This document shows positions 37,812 through 45,762 of a stretch of DNA of 64,000 bases, piece by piece (the first letter of the stretch is position 1; the number at the start of each line of letters is the position of its first letter). Origin of the DNA: Rhodoligotrophos appendicifer (lineage in GTDB: Bacteria > Pseudomonadota > Alphaproteobacteria > Rhizobiales > Im1); the NCBI RefSeq assembly GCF_007474605.1, contig NZ_VHKL01000004.1:1-64000 (forward strand), read 5' to 3'. The notes under the pieces are model-generated. The model saw only the letters and a list, made by a program, of their open reading frames with translations. It ran no database searches and was not told the origin of the DNA. The position numbers and the translations under genes are program-made.

Positions 37812-39742
37812 GGCTTGTCCTGCGGCGCAGTCGACGAAAAATGTAGTTGATAAGCCTGCATGTCAACATCATGGGTCATCGCCCAATAGTCCACGAAGCG
37901 CCATGGCATGACCGAGAATACTCGGCCTCGGGAATTGCGATAATAGGTCGTCATCCCCGGATGACTCCAGATCAGTTGTTCGTGCTCCTCGTCTACCCGG
38001 CGCACATAGTCGTCGTGAGCTTCACTGCCGATTTCAATTGAAACGGCACCTCGCTCGATCATGGCCACCATGCAGCCGGTCACGTGGCGGATCTGGCATT
38101 CTGCCTGGAAGATCACGCTGCCGCCATGTCCCGGCCCAGAGTTCGGCCCCAGCATGCAGAAGAAATTAGGAAAGCCGGGTACGGTCAATCCGAGGTAAGC
38201 GGTCGGATTGTCCGGGCTCCAAACCTCACGCAAGGTCTTTCCACCCGCGCCTGTGATGTTGAGGCGAGCCGCCATCTCGGTGACCTTGAAACCGGTCGAG
38301 AGCACGATCACATCGGCTGGCCGCAATGTTCCATCTGTAGTGCGAATGCCGGTTGCCTCTATCTGCTCAATGGCCGTGTCTATAAGGTCGACATTCTCCT
38401 TGAGCAGCGTCCGGTACCAACCATTGTCCAAGAGTATGCGCTTGCCATAAGGGGGGTAACTCGGCACGCATTTCGCGATGAGGTCAGGCCTATCGCCCAG
38501 CTCGGCACGGATGAAGTCCGTCATCTCCTCACGATGGCGATCGTTGATCCGATTGACGGCACGATCGGGGTGCGCCCAATTCGGGTCCTTGCGCAGCAGC
38601 GGCAGAAGACCGTCCCCATAGCGCCAGAACATGTTGAAGCGAAACCATTCCGAGTAGAAGGGAATGGTCTTGAGCAGCAGCTGTATGCCCTCACTGATCG
38701 GATCAGAGTAGCCTGCAATCGGCCTCGCCCATTGTGGCGTGCGCTGGTAAACATCCACGGATTCGCAGCTGTCCGCGATGGTCGGCACCAACTGCATGGC
38801 CGTCGCTCCCGTGCCGATCACAGCCACTCGCTTGCCAGCGACCGCCACGCCCTCGTTCCAGTAGGTCGAATGCAGCAACTCCCCGGAAAAGCTGTCGGTC
38901 CCCTTGATGGGTGCGGGCGAAGGATCATTGAGCTGACCCACTGCACTGACCAAAAAGGTGCTCTCGAACGTGGTCTGCTCATCGCCGCTGACCAGGGTCG
39001 ATTTCCAGAGATTGCAGCTTTCGTCCCATCGCGCCGCGGTCAGGCGACAATTAAAGCGAATGTTGCGGCGGAGGTCGAAGCGGTCGGCGAGCCCATGCAG
39101 ATAGGCCTCGATCTCTTCACGAGGGGAGAAATAGCGGCTCCATCGGTGACCTTGCGCGAAGGAAAAGGAATAGGAATGATTGGGTGTATCCACGCCGCAG
39201 CCAGGGTAGCGATTCACATGCCACGTGCCACCGAGATCGGCATTCTTTTCCACGATCGTATAGGGAATGCCGAGGCGGCCCAGCTTGATTGCCAAAGCGA
39301 GCCCGCAGACTCCTGCTCCCACAATCAGCGCGTGGCGATTGGCCAGTGTCGACGTCGCCGGCTGTTCGCTCCAGTCTATGTCGCGAGAGACGAGCCCCAT
39401 CTCTTCGCGATTGAGGGCCGCATACTCCGGAGCCACTTTCTCACCAAGACAAATGCTCATCATGGTGTGCATGAGATCTTCACCGGGATCGCGAATTACC
39501 GGTTCAGGGATCCCGTCGGCAAAAATCTTTCGGGCTGCCGCCCTGACCTCCTCCTGAATGTCGGGGCCCAGACCAGCCTGGGGATCGGGGATCAGTCGGA
39601 CATCGCGCTTGGGGTGGTAAGGCGGCTCCAGCCAGCGAGCGTCTCCCGTCATATGGAAGAGCACCATGAGGAGGACGCGAATGTCAGCCTCTGCTAAAGC
39701 GCTGTCCAGAGTTTCACAATTCAGCTCGTGAGCGTCAGACAT
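37784..39742 (-). CDS. HAPMO-like Baeyer-Villiger monooxygenase
   Basis: A 652-residue type I flavoprotein monooxygenase. An N-terminal extension of about 135 residues (starting LAEADIRVLLMVLFHMTGD) is the hallmark of 4-hydroxyacetophenone monooxygenases. Two Rossmann motifs are present (IVGAGVCGLALAIKLG and VIGTGATAMQL), and between them is the fingerprint FSGELLHSTYWN, where Asn takes the usual Pro/Asp position. These enzymes insert oxygen next to a carbonyl to form an ester or lactone. The start at 39742 begins the conserved extension. It is on the same strand as the flavin reductase, esterase and LLM genes upstream, but after a 159-base gap holding the 14-bp element. Confidence 0.87.
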   Translation of the reverse strand: MSDAHELNCETLDSALAEADIRVLLMVLFHMTGDARWLEPPYHPKRDVRLIPDPQAGLGPDIQEEVRAAARKIFADGIPEPVIRDPGEDLMHTMMSICLGEKVAPEYAALNREEMGLVSRDIDWSEQPATSTLANRHALIVGAGVCGLALAIKLGRLGIPYTIVEKNADLGGTWHVNRYPGCGVDTPNHSYSFSFAQGHRWSRYFSPREEIEAYLHGLADRFDLRRNIRFNCRLTAARWDESCNLWKSTLVSGDEQTTFESTFLVSAVGQLNDPSPAPIKGTDSFSGELLHSTYWNEGVAVAGKRVAVIGTGATAMQLVPTIADSCESVDVYQRTPQWARPIAGYSDPISEGIQLLLKTIPFYSEWFRFNMFWRYGDGLLPLLRKDPNWAHPDRAVNRINDRHREEMTDFIRAELGDRPDLIAKCVPSYPPYGKRILLDNGWYRTLLKENVDLIDTAIEQIEATGIRTTDGTLRPADVIVLSTGFKVTEMAARLNITGAGGKTLREVWSPDNPTAYLGLTVPGFPNFFCMLGPNSGPGHGGSVIFQAECQIRHVTGCMVAMIERGAVSIEIGSEAHDDYVRRVDEEHEQLIWSHPGMTTYYRNSRGRVFSVMPWRFVDYWAMTHDVDMQAYQLHFSSTAPQDKPQRAAALSL

Positions 39743-39832
39743 AGGCAACAGGCTCCCTCCGCGGACGAAGCCTATCCACAGCGCGTGGTGCAAGGCTCCT
39801 GGTGAATGTCCTAGGCGCCTCTAGTCTTAGAC

Positions 39833-39846
39833 GAACCGTGAATCAT
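39833..39846 (-). promoter_or_regulatory. Copy 3 of the shared 14-bp upstream element
   Basis: Reads ATGATTCACGGTTC in the direction of the Baeyer-Villiger gene and ends 90 bases before its ATG, almost the same spacing as copy 1 (88 bases). This implies the gene has its own promoter. Confidence 0.5.
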
Positions 39847-39901
39847 CAGTCAAGTTTCTTAGAGGATGGGGTGGGGGCTAGAGCGACGAGCCCAACACGG
39901 G

Positions 39902-40228
39902 TCAGGATTGGACAGAGCCGGTTGGCCACTCCACATGCGCACGGATGGCGCCAGACGTTTCATCGACCCAGCCCGCCCGCTTCGCATAAGCAATCATTCC
40001 CGTAGCGGAATCCTGCCATCCGGGGCCCCCCGCCTGAGCGCCGAGTTTGCGCAACGCCTGCTCATTCACCCAGGCATGGCCGGTGTCATCCACCGTTGCT
40101 ACCCCGGCCAGCACCTTCGACAGATTGCCGGGCGATGTCTGGGGATCGTCAACACGAATCTTGAAGCCTTTAAAGTCGTCGGCGTCGACAAGCTTCACTC
40201 GACCTTGGGCTGCCACACTGATGATCAT
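39902..40228 (-). CDS. Small conserved-looking protein of the monooxygenase cluster
   Basis: I do not recognise the family. The 108-residue product is acidic to neutral and has a patterned, well-folded look (RVKLVDADDFKGFKIRV near the start, AGVATVDDTGHAWVNEQAL in the middle, a C-terminal YAKRAGWVDE). There is no signal peptide and no cysteine. It begins four bases after the flavin reductase stop, so it is almost certainly cotranslated with it. A helper or small subunit of the adjacent flavin-dependent oxygenases is possible, but nothing in the sequence proves it. Confidence 0.65.
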   Translation of the reverse strand: MIISVAAQGRVKLVDADDFKGFKIRVDDPQTSPGNLSKVLAGVATVDDTGHAWVNEQALRKLGAQAGGPGWQDSATGMIAYAKRAGWVDETSGAIRAHVEWPTGSVQS

Positions 40229-40232
40229 GTCC

Positions 40233-40757
40233 CTACTCGACCAAAAAATTGCCGTCGACGAAAACAAGGGGGGCCACTTCCTGATGGATGATGGCTTCCA
40301 TCACCTCTCCCACCAGCAGCGTGTGGGTGCCGAATGGCATCAGCGGTCCCAAACGACAGTGGATTACTGCCTGGGCACCGATGAGATACGGAGAATGTCC
40401 ACTGTCGAACTGCCACTCACCGACAGTGAACCGCTCCGCTGCCGGCAATTTTGCGAAAGCGTTGCCTATATGAGCCTGATCGCGTCGCAGCAAATTCACT
40501 GTGAAGCGGCCGGATTCATGGAGGGGTGCATGGATCGAGGCGTTCTTATTGACGCAGACCACTAATGCTGGCGGCTCCATGGATAGGGAAGTAATGGCAG
40601 TCGCGGTCATGCCGAACCAGCGCTCACCTTCAGCTGTGGTCACAATGCCGACGCCACTGGCGAGGCGACGCATTGCTCCGCGAAATCTCTGCCGCAGCTC
40701 CTGCCCCGCCATCTCCTCATAAGGCACAGCGGTGGAAATGGGTTGGCTGTGCATCAC
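40233..40757 (-). CDS. Flavin reductase (HpaC-like)
   Basis: A 174-residue flavin reductase-like domain protein. It has RFRGAMRRLASGVGIVTT, MTATAITSLSMEPPALVVCVN and GRFTVNLLRRDQAHIG, the typical FMN-binding blocks. It would supply reduced FMN or FAD to a two-component oxygenase, most likely the luciferase-like monooxygenase encoded upstream. The start (GTG at 40757 or the adjacent ATG) overlaps the stop of the esterase gene. Confidence 0.9.
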   Translation of the reverse strand: MMHSQPISTAVPYEEMAGQELRQRFRGAMRRLASGVGIVTTAEGERWFGMTATAITSLSMEPPALVVCVNKNASIHAPLHESGRFTVNLLRRDQAHIGNAFAKLPAAERFTVGEWQFDSGHSPYLIGAQAVIHCRLGPLMPFGTHTLLVGEVMEAIIHQEVAPLVFVDGNFLVE

Positions 40758-41710
40758 GAGCTTTTGCCTTCCGACCGTAGGGCATAGGAAAGATGTCTAG
40801 CAAGCTCGGCAATGACAGCCTTGGCCGCCGGGATAAAGGTCTCCATCGGCAGAAATCCGTGGATCTGCCCCTGGGCTCGCTTCATCGTCACAGTGACTCC
40901 CGCTTCCACAAGTTTTTTGGCGAAGCGCTCAGCTTCATCACGCAGTGGATCGTGACTGGCCGTGAGGACAAATGTGGGCGGAAGTGCTGACAGGTTCTCT
41001 GCCCGCATGGGGGAGGCGCGCCAGTCACTCCGATCGACGGGATCGTTCAGATAATGAGTGTGAAACCACTCCTGCAGGGAACGGGTCAGGAAATAGCCTT
41101 CGGCAAACTCCTCATGAGAGGGTGTGTCGAAGCTCATGTCGGTCACAGGATAAATCAACATGAGATAGCTGAAGGGCGACCTGCCGGCGCGCGCATTATG
41201 GAGAACCGTTGCGATCGATAGGGTGCCGCCGGCGCTGTCGCCGCCAATCGCCACCCGCGAGACATCGAACCTCAATGACGAAGCCTGCTTCAGCAGCCAA
41301 TCGCTAGCTGCAATTGCATCCTCAACGCCGCCAGGGAACTTGGCCTCCGGAGCCAGTCCATAGTCCACCGAGACGACTGCACACCGGGCCTGGTGGGCAA
41401 ATTGCCGACAGAGACCGTCATGGCTGTCGAGGTCGCCCAGGACCCAGCCCCCGCCATGGAGGTAGATCAACAAGGGCAGAGGTTCTGTGCCGGATCCCAG
41501 GGGACGATAGTGACGCATGGCAACCGGGCCGCGGGGCCCAGGCGCTTCAATATCCTCCACCATCTCCATGGGCTGGGGTTCGGCCGTGGATGCTCTTCGT
41601 GCTGCGCCATAGGCATCCCGCGCCTCCTGCGGTGACAGGCTCTCATAGAGAGGCCTGCCAGACGCGGCCATCAGTTCGAGCACGCGCGCGGCTCCCGGAT
41701 CCAGTGTCAT
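40754..41710 (-). CDS. HSL-family alpha/beta hydrolase (esterase)
   Basis: A 318-residue esterase of the hormone-sensitive-lipase family. It has the oxyanion motif YLHGGGWVLGD, the nucleophile elbow GGDSAGGTLS, a catalytic Asp in SHDPLRDEAE and a His in GQIHGF. It could hydrolyse the ester or lactone produced by the Baeyer-Villiger enzyme. The start at 41710 begins the conserved region, 25 bases after the LLM gene stop; a longer frame upstream translates as non-conserved sequence. Confidence 0.9.
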   Translation of the reverse strand: MTLDPGAARVLELMAASGRPLYESLSPQEARDAYGAARRASTAEPQPMEMVEDIEAPGPRGPVAMRHYRPLGSGTEPLPLLIYLHGGGWVLGDLDSHDGLCRQFAHQARCAVVSVDYGLAPEAKFPGGVEDAIAASDWLLKQASSLRFDVSRVAIGGDSAGGTLSIATVLHNARAGRSPFSYLMLIYPVTDMSFDTPSHEEFAEGYFLTRSLQEWFHTHYLNDPVDRSDWRASPMRAENLSALPPTFVLTASHDPLRDEAERFAKKLVEAGVTVTMKRAQGQIHGFLPMETFIPAAKAVIAELARHLSYALRSEGKSS

Positions 41711-41735
41711 GGCCTGACCTCCGACAGAACTCGCC

Positions 41736-43037
41736 TCAGCTTTCGACCTTTTCCTTCTTGGCGTGGGGGTCGGCGCGAGGCACCGAAATGGAGCCGCCAC
41801 GGTCAGAGAAGGTCGACACCTGAGCCACCCCAACGGTCGCATCCTTCTTGCGCCCGAATGCGTCAACCACGGGGATGTCCATCTCCTCAATTTCGGCCAT
41901 GCGCTTCTTGCGGGCCAAGGCCGCTTCGATATAGGGAGCAAGCTCCTCGCGCTTCTTGGCCTCACGAATGAGATCGCGCGCCTTGAAGTCGGGCATCACT
42001 GTATCAGCGAAGAGCTGCAGTGATTCCATAATGTGCTCGTGTTTGTTGTTGCCGCTCTGCTGCACGAAAATGATCTGATCGACACCGATCTTCTCATAGC
42101 GCTCCAGGTGGGCCCGCACCTGATCGGGGGTCCCGATCCCGCCATTGCCGGCATTGTCCTTCAGGCCGTCCTTCACCTCGAGGAATTTTTCCCAGACCTG
42201 CGAACGGCCCGGCCGGTGCTGCCCATAAAGGCCGTAATATCCCAGCGAATAGCCAAAGAAGCGGAAACCATCGAGACCCCGATCTAAAGCCTCCTGCTCG
42301 TCTTCATGAATCGACATCCCACTCACGAGGGCGATGTTCGGATTGACGGTATGGGCGAGCGGCACGCATTCATCGGATTTGATGATATCGTAGTATTCCT
42401 GGACCCAATGGGCCGCCTGCTCCGGCTCCACGAAGGCAAAGGCCAGAGCTCCGAGGCCATGCTTCGCGGCGCGATGGATGGATTCCCGGCGAGAGCACGC
42501 GACCCACATCGGGGGGTGCGGCCGTTGCACTGGCTTCGGAACGACGTTGCGGGCGGGCATCTCAAAATATTCGCCCTTGTAGCCAGGATAGGGGGTCATC
42601 GCCATCATGTTGGCGGCCTGCTCAGTCGCTTCCTGCCACTTCTGAGTCTTGTCGTCGGGCGTCATCCCGAAGCCGCCCATTTCCATCGCAGTGGCGGATT
42701 CGCCGGTGCCCCACTCCACGCGGCCGCGTGATACGAGATCCAGGGTGGCAATCCGCTCCGCGGAGCGAGCAGGATGATTGTAGTTCGGGGACATCAGCAT
42801 CACGCCATGTCCCAGGCGGATGTTCTTCGTCCGCTGCGAGCAAGCAGCCAGAAAGACTTCCGGAGCCGATGAATGCGAGTATTCCTCCAGGAAGTGATGC
42901 TCCACCTCCCAGACATAATCATATCCGAGCTTGTCGGCGAGTTCTACCTGATCAAGTGCATCTTGATAGAGCTTTAGTTCTGAACCCTCGGTCCAAGGTT
43001 CAGGCAATTGATGCTCGTAGAACATGCCGAACTTCAT
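41736..43037 (-). CDS. LLM-class flavin-dependent monooxygenase
   Basis: A 433-residue bacterial-luciferase-like TIM-barrel protein. Typical blocks are MKFGMFYEHQLPEPW, YVWEVEHHFLEEYSHSSAPE, IRLGHGVMLMSPNYNHPARSAERIATLD and GRVEWGTGES. It would use FMNH2 from the flavin reductase two genes downstream. The family includes type II Baeyer-Villiger enzymes and enzymes opening N-heterocycles, so the substrate cannot be fixed. The C-terminal 60 residues are a charged extension beyond the barrel. GAGGA precedes the ATG. Confidence 0.88.
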   Translation of the reverse strand: MKFGMFYEHQLPEPWTEGSELKLYQDALDQVELADKLGYDYVWEVEHHFLEEYSHSSAPEVFLAACSQRTKNIRLGHGVMLMSPNYNHPARSAERIATLDLVSRGRVEWGTGESATAMEMGGFGMTPDDKTQKWQEATEQAANMMAMTPYPGYKGEYFEMPARNVVPKPVQRPHPPMWVACSRRESIHRAAKHGLGALAFAFVEPEQAAHWVQEYYDIIKSDECVPLAHTVNPNIALVSGMSIHEDEQEALDRGLDGFRFFGYSLGYYGLYGQHRPGRSQVWEKFLEVKDGLKDNAGNGGIGTPDQVRAHLERYEKIGVDQIIFVQQSGNNKHEHIMESLQLFADTVMPDFKARDLIREAKKREELAPYIEAALARKKRMAEIEEMDIPVVDAFGRKKDATVGVAQVSTFSDRGGSISVPRADPHAKKEKVES

Positions 43038-43186
43038 GAGACAATTCCTCGCTGTGACGTGGGGCTAAGGCCCGTTTCCTCTGTGCGAAGCCTTGGTGGA
43101 TCTGGGTTCAACCGCCACCGGCTCGACGTTTGTTGCACCCGCGGAGAGACTGCGCGGGTCCGACTTTATCAGTGACGCTAGCTTTG

Positions 43187-43233
43187 CACTCCTGGAGTGA
43201 AAAGCCCCCAACCACGATGAGGATCTTTTCACT
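43187..43233. repeat. Two overlapping inverted repeats before the LLM gene
   Basis: A short dyad CACTCC-T-GGAGTG (43187-43199) overlaps a longer one, AGTGAAAAG (43196-43204) with CTTTTCACT (43225-43233) and a 20-base loop. They lie in the 222-base gap between the iron alcohol dehydrogenase and the LLM gene, where they could form alternative hairpins or act as an operator. No run of T follows, so a simple terminator is unlikely. Confidence 0.5.
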
Positions 43234-43259
43234 TGGCGCAAAGATGTAAGCTCGCGATG

Positions 43260-44423
43260 TCACCAGGCCGTTTCAAGAATCTCCATCACGTCGGATTCAT
43301 CCGTCACTGGCCGAGGATTGAACCGGGCCTGACCGCTGGCAATCACCGTCCGTGCGATGGGCTGCAGCTGATCACGGGTCACACCGACATCCCTCAGGCG
43401 TCGAGGCAGGCCCAATTCCTCGAGTATCTCGAGCAGAGCATCGGCAGCCGGTTGGCCAGGCCGCTCCAGCGCTTCACTGACGATCTCCTGCCGATCGGCA
43501 TTCACCTTACTGTTGAAGCGCATCGTCGCCGGCAGCAAGACGCAGGAACAATGTCCATGGGGCACGTTTGCAATCGCTGCCAAGGAATAGCTGATGCCGT
43601 GGCTGGCGCCGTGCTGGCCACGGCCCATGCCGCTGGTGGAGAGCCAGACCCCCATCTGAGACTGAAGACGCGCGTCGAGATCCTGGGGATCTTTGCGGGT
43701 TCGCCGCAGGGACCGCTGCAACATGCGAAGACCGTGGATGCAGGTCGCATCGGTGAAGGGGTTCGCCGTTGGTGAACAGATGGATTCAACTGAATGATCG
43801 ACGGCCCGGAAAGCCGTCGAAAGCCACAGCCATTCCGTCGTGTGCACAGCGACACTTGGATCAAGCAGGGTTGCGACGGGAACCAGTTGCGGGGCTACAT
43901 AGAGGTCCTTTTTGTGGGCGACGTCATCGACGGAGCCGCCTGTAGTTGTATATTCGGCCCCCGACAATGTCGTCGGGATCGCGATCTGCCGCAGTCCCCC
44001 GTCGCGAACGCCGGGGTTGAAGATCGCGCCGTCAGCGCCACGTTGAAGATGAAATCGGTTGAAGTCCTCATGGGTTCTGATGTCCTCGGAGAGGCCCACC
44101 TGAACCAGCTTGGCGCCGTCGATCGACGAACCGCCACCGAGGGAGATCAACAAGTCGGGATTGGCCTCGCGTGCCAGGCTCAAAGCTTTCAAGAGAGCAC
44201 TGCGCGGCGAATGCGCCGGCATGTCATCAAAGACACCCTTATAACGCGGGCCTAAAATCTGTTTGACGCGCTCAAGGGCATCGGTCTCACGGCTCAAGGT
44301 CTTTGATGAGAGCACAAAGACGCGCTCGGCTCCCAGATTCTTGACCTCACGAGCCAGGGCGACCTCTATCGTTTCGCCGAAGTTCACCCGCTCGAGGGGA
44401 AAATACTCGTAAATGCCCTGCAT
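43260..44423 (-). CDS. Iron-containing alcohol dehydrogenase
   Basis: A 387-residue group III alcohol dehydrogenase or maleylacetate-reductase-like enzyme. It has the nucleotide-binding SLGGGSSIDGAKLV, PTTLSGAEYT and the metal-ligand region AVDHSVES with later His residues in HGASHGISYS and NVPHGHCS. It could oxidise an alcohol to the ketone used by the monooxygenases, or reduce maleylacetate at the end of a hydroquinone-type pathway. It is divergent from the LysR gene, with the LysR operator candidate between them. Confidence 0.88.
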   Translation of the reverse strand: MQGIYEYFPLERVNFGETIEVALAREVKNLGAERVFVLSSKTLSRETDALERVKQILGPRYKGVFDDMPAHSPRSALLKALSLAREANPDLLISLGGGSSIDGAKLVQVGLSEDIRTHEDFNRFHLQRGADGAIFNPGVRDGGLRQIAIPTTLSGAEYTTTGGSVDDVAHKKDLYVAPQLVPVATLLDPSVAVHTTEWLWLSTAFRAVDHSVESICSPTANPFTDATCIHGLRMLQRSLRRTRKDPQDLDARLQSQMGVWLSTSGMGRGQHGASHGISYSLAAIANVPHGHCSCVLLPATMRFNSKVNADRQEIVSEALERPGQPAADALLEILEELGLPRRLRDVGVTRDQLQPIARTVIASGQARFNPRPVTDESDVMEILETAW

Positions 44424-44555
44424 GCTTTCGTTTCCTACCCTTTGATGACGGACCCTCTTTGAGGCGATTGGAGGTCGCTGGGATCCTGTTGCGTCGATCC
44501 TTCCATATTACGGATCGGTAAGGGCTTGCGAATGATCGTTCTGCGACTACCATTG

Positions 44556-44574
44556 TTGCACTTCATGCAAAGAA
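44556..44574. promoter_or_regulatory. LysR-type operator, copy 1
   Basis: TTGCA-CTTCA-TGCAA is a perfect five-base dyad with the T-N11-A core of LysR-type boxes, followed by AGAAG... giving TTGCA-N5-TGCAAAGAAG in all. It ends 12 bases before the GTG start of the LysR gene, so it overlaps the ribosome-binding region and fits autoregulation. A second copy lies in front of the transporter operon. Confidence 0.6.
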
Positions 44575-44586
44575 GGTCTGCATTCT

Positions 44587-45594
44587 GTGGAAACCCTCAA
44601 GAATATCCGGCTCTTCATCAAGGTCGTCCAGGCCGGGAGTTTTTCCGCGGCCGGACGGCTCATCGGTCTGTCGCCCGCCTCCGTCTCCAGACAGATCAAT
44701 GCCTTGGAGCATGCCCTTGGCGTTCGCCTCATTTATCGGACCAGTCGGAAGCTCACTTTGACCGAAGTCGGGCAGATGTATTTCGAACGCGCATCCGACA
44801 TCATCAACGAGCTCGACGCGCTGGAGAGCGTGGTCTCAGAGCACCAGACCAAACCCAGGGGCCTGCTGCATGTTCACACCCGAGTGTCCATCGGCACTCG
44901 GCTGCTTTCCTCGGCGCTCCCCGCCTTCAACGAGCATTTCCCCGAGATCAAAGTCAAGCTGTGGCTCACCGAAGAATCGCGTGATCTTATCGAACATAAA
45001 ATTGACGTTGCTATCAGGCTTGGAAACTTGGATGAGCCTTCTCTGGCGGTGCGGAAGCTGTGGGATGCCAGTCAGCGCATTATCTTCGCCAGCCCAACCT
45101 ATCTCGCTACCCATCCGATAATCGACCGACCGGATGATCTGCTGCAGCATAGCTGCCTCACCTATCTCGACGGACGATTTGACGACGGGTCTGCCATGTG
45201 GCGGTTGCGAAACCGTGCAGGAACCAAAGATCTCAGGGTGACTGGTCCGATCCAGGTCAATAATCCTGAGCTGGTAAGAGAATGCGCGCTCGCAAACATG
45301 GGACTCGGCCTGCTGCCGAAATGGTGCATCTGGGACGAGCTTCAGTCCGGCCGCTTGGTCCATGTCTTGCCAGATTGGCAAACCAGTCCCACGACGTTCG
45401 ACCATAACATCTATGCGGTCTATGAACGCTCACGCTATGTGCCACTGAAAGTCCGAACCTTCGTCAATTTCCTGGTTGGCTTCTTCGCCAATCGCAAAGA
45501 CGGAGCGACCAGCGCCACGGACTTTGAACCATTGTTCGGGATCGATGATCCCGAGGACAGGCGGCACCTCGAAACCGAATGGTCAACGATGTGA
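44587..45594 (+). CDS. LysR-family transcriptional regulator
   Basis: A 335-residue regulator. The N-terminal winged helix (about 1-60) reads LFIKVVQAGSFSAAGRLIGLSPASVSRQINALE. An effector-binding domain (about 90-295) follows, with SSALPAFNEHFPEIKVKLWLTE and CALANMGLGLLPKW. The GTG start has AAGAAGG upstream. It probably controls the divergent alcohol dehydrogenase/monooxygenase genes and the downstream transporter operon, since the same dyad occurs in front of both units. Confidence 0.93.
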   Translation: METLKNIRLFIKVVQAGSFSAAGRLIGLSPASVSRQINALEHALGVRLIYRTSRKLTLTEVGQMYFERASDIINELDALESVVSEHQTKPRGLLHVHTRVSIGTRLLSSALPAFNEHFPEIKVKLWLTEESRDLIEHKIDVAIRLGNLDEPSLAVRKLWDASQRIIFASPTYLATHPIIDRPDDLLQHSCLTYLDGRFDDGSAMWRLRNRAGTKDLRVTGPIQVNNPELVRECALANMGLGLLPKWCIWDELQSGRLVHVLPDWQTSPTTFDHNIYAVYERSRYVPLKVRTFVNFLVGFFANRKDGATSATDFEPLFGIDDPEDRRHLETEWSTM

Positions 45595-45614
45595 CCAGGC
45601 GCGCCATGAGATCT

Positions 45615-45633
45615 TTGCATAAATCGCAAAGAA
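45615..45633. promoter_or_regulatory. LysR-type operator, copy 2
   Basis: TTGCA-TAAAT-CGCAAAGAAG repeats the element found before the LysR gene: the five-base left arm and the nine bases GCAAAGAAG are identical. It sits about 130 bases upstream of the carboxymuconolactone-decarboxylase-like gene that heads the transporter operon. Confidence 0.6.
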
Positions 45634-45762
45634 GCTTGTCGACCATTGATATTTTCTTCTCGGCACTTGCCCCTACCATGTGCCGCTGAAAAGCGACCAT
45701 GGGGACATATCACGGCGAGATTTGCTGTATGACTCATGGCGATAGATAAAAGCGAGGTCGGG

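Noticed and set aside
38084-39697. Plus-strand frame of 537 codons opposite the Baeyer-Villiger gene
   Set aside because: The opposite strand has both Rossmann motifs and the BVMO fingerprint. The plus-strand translation has no motif and is explained by codon bias.
44500-44550. Fourth copy of the 14-bp element before the iron alcohol dehydrogenase
   Set aside because: The best match reaches only about 8-10 of 14 positions and loses invariant bases.
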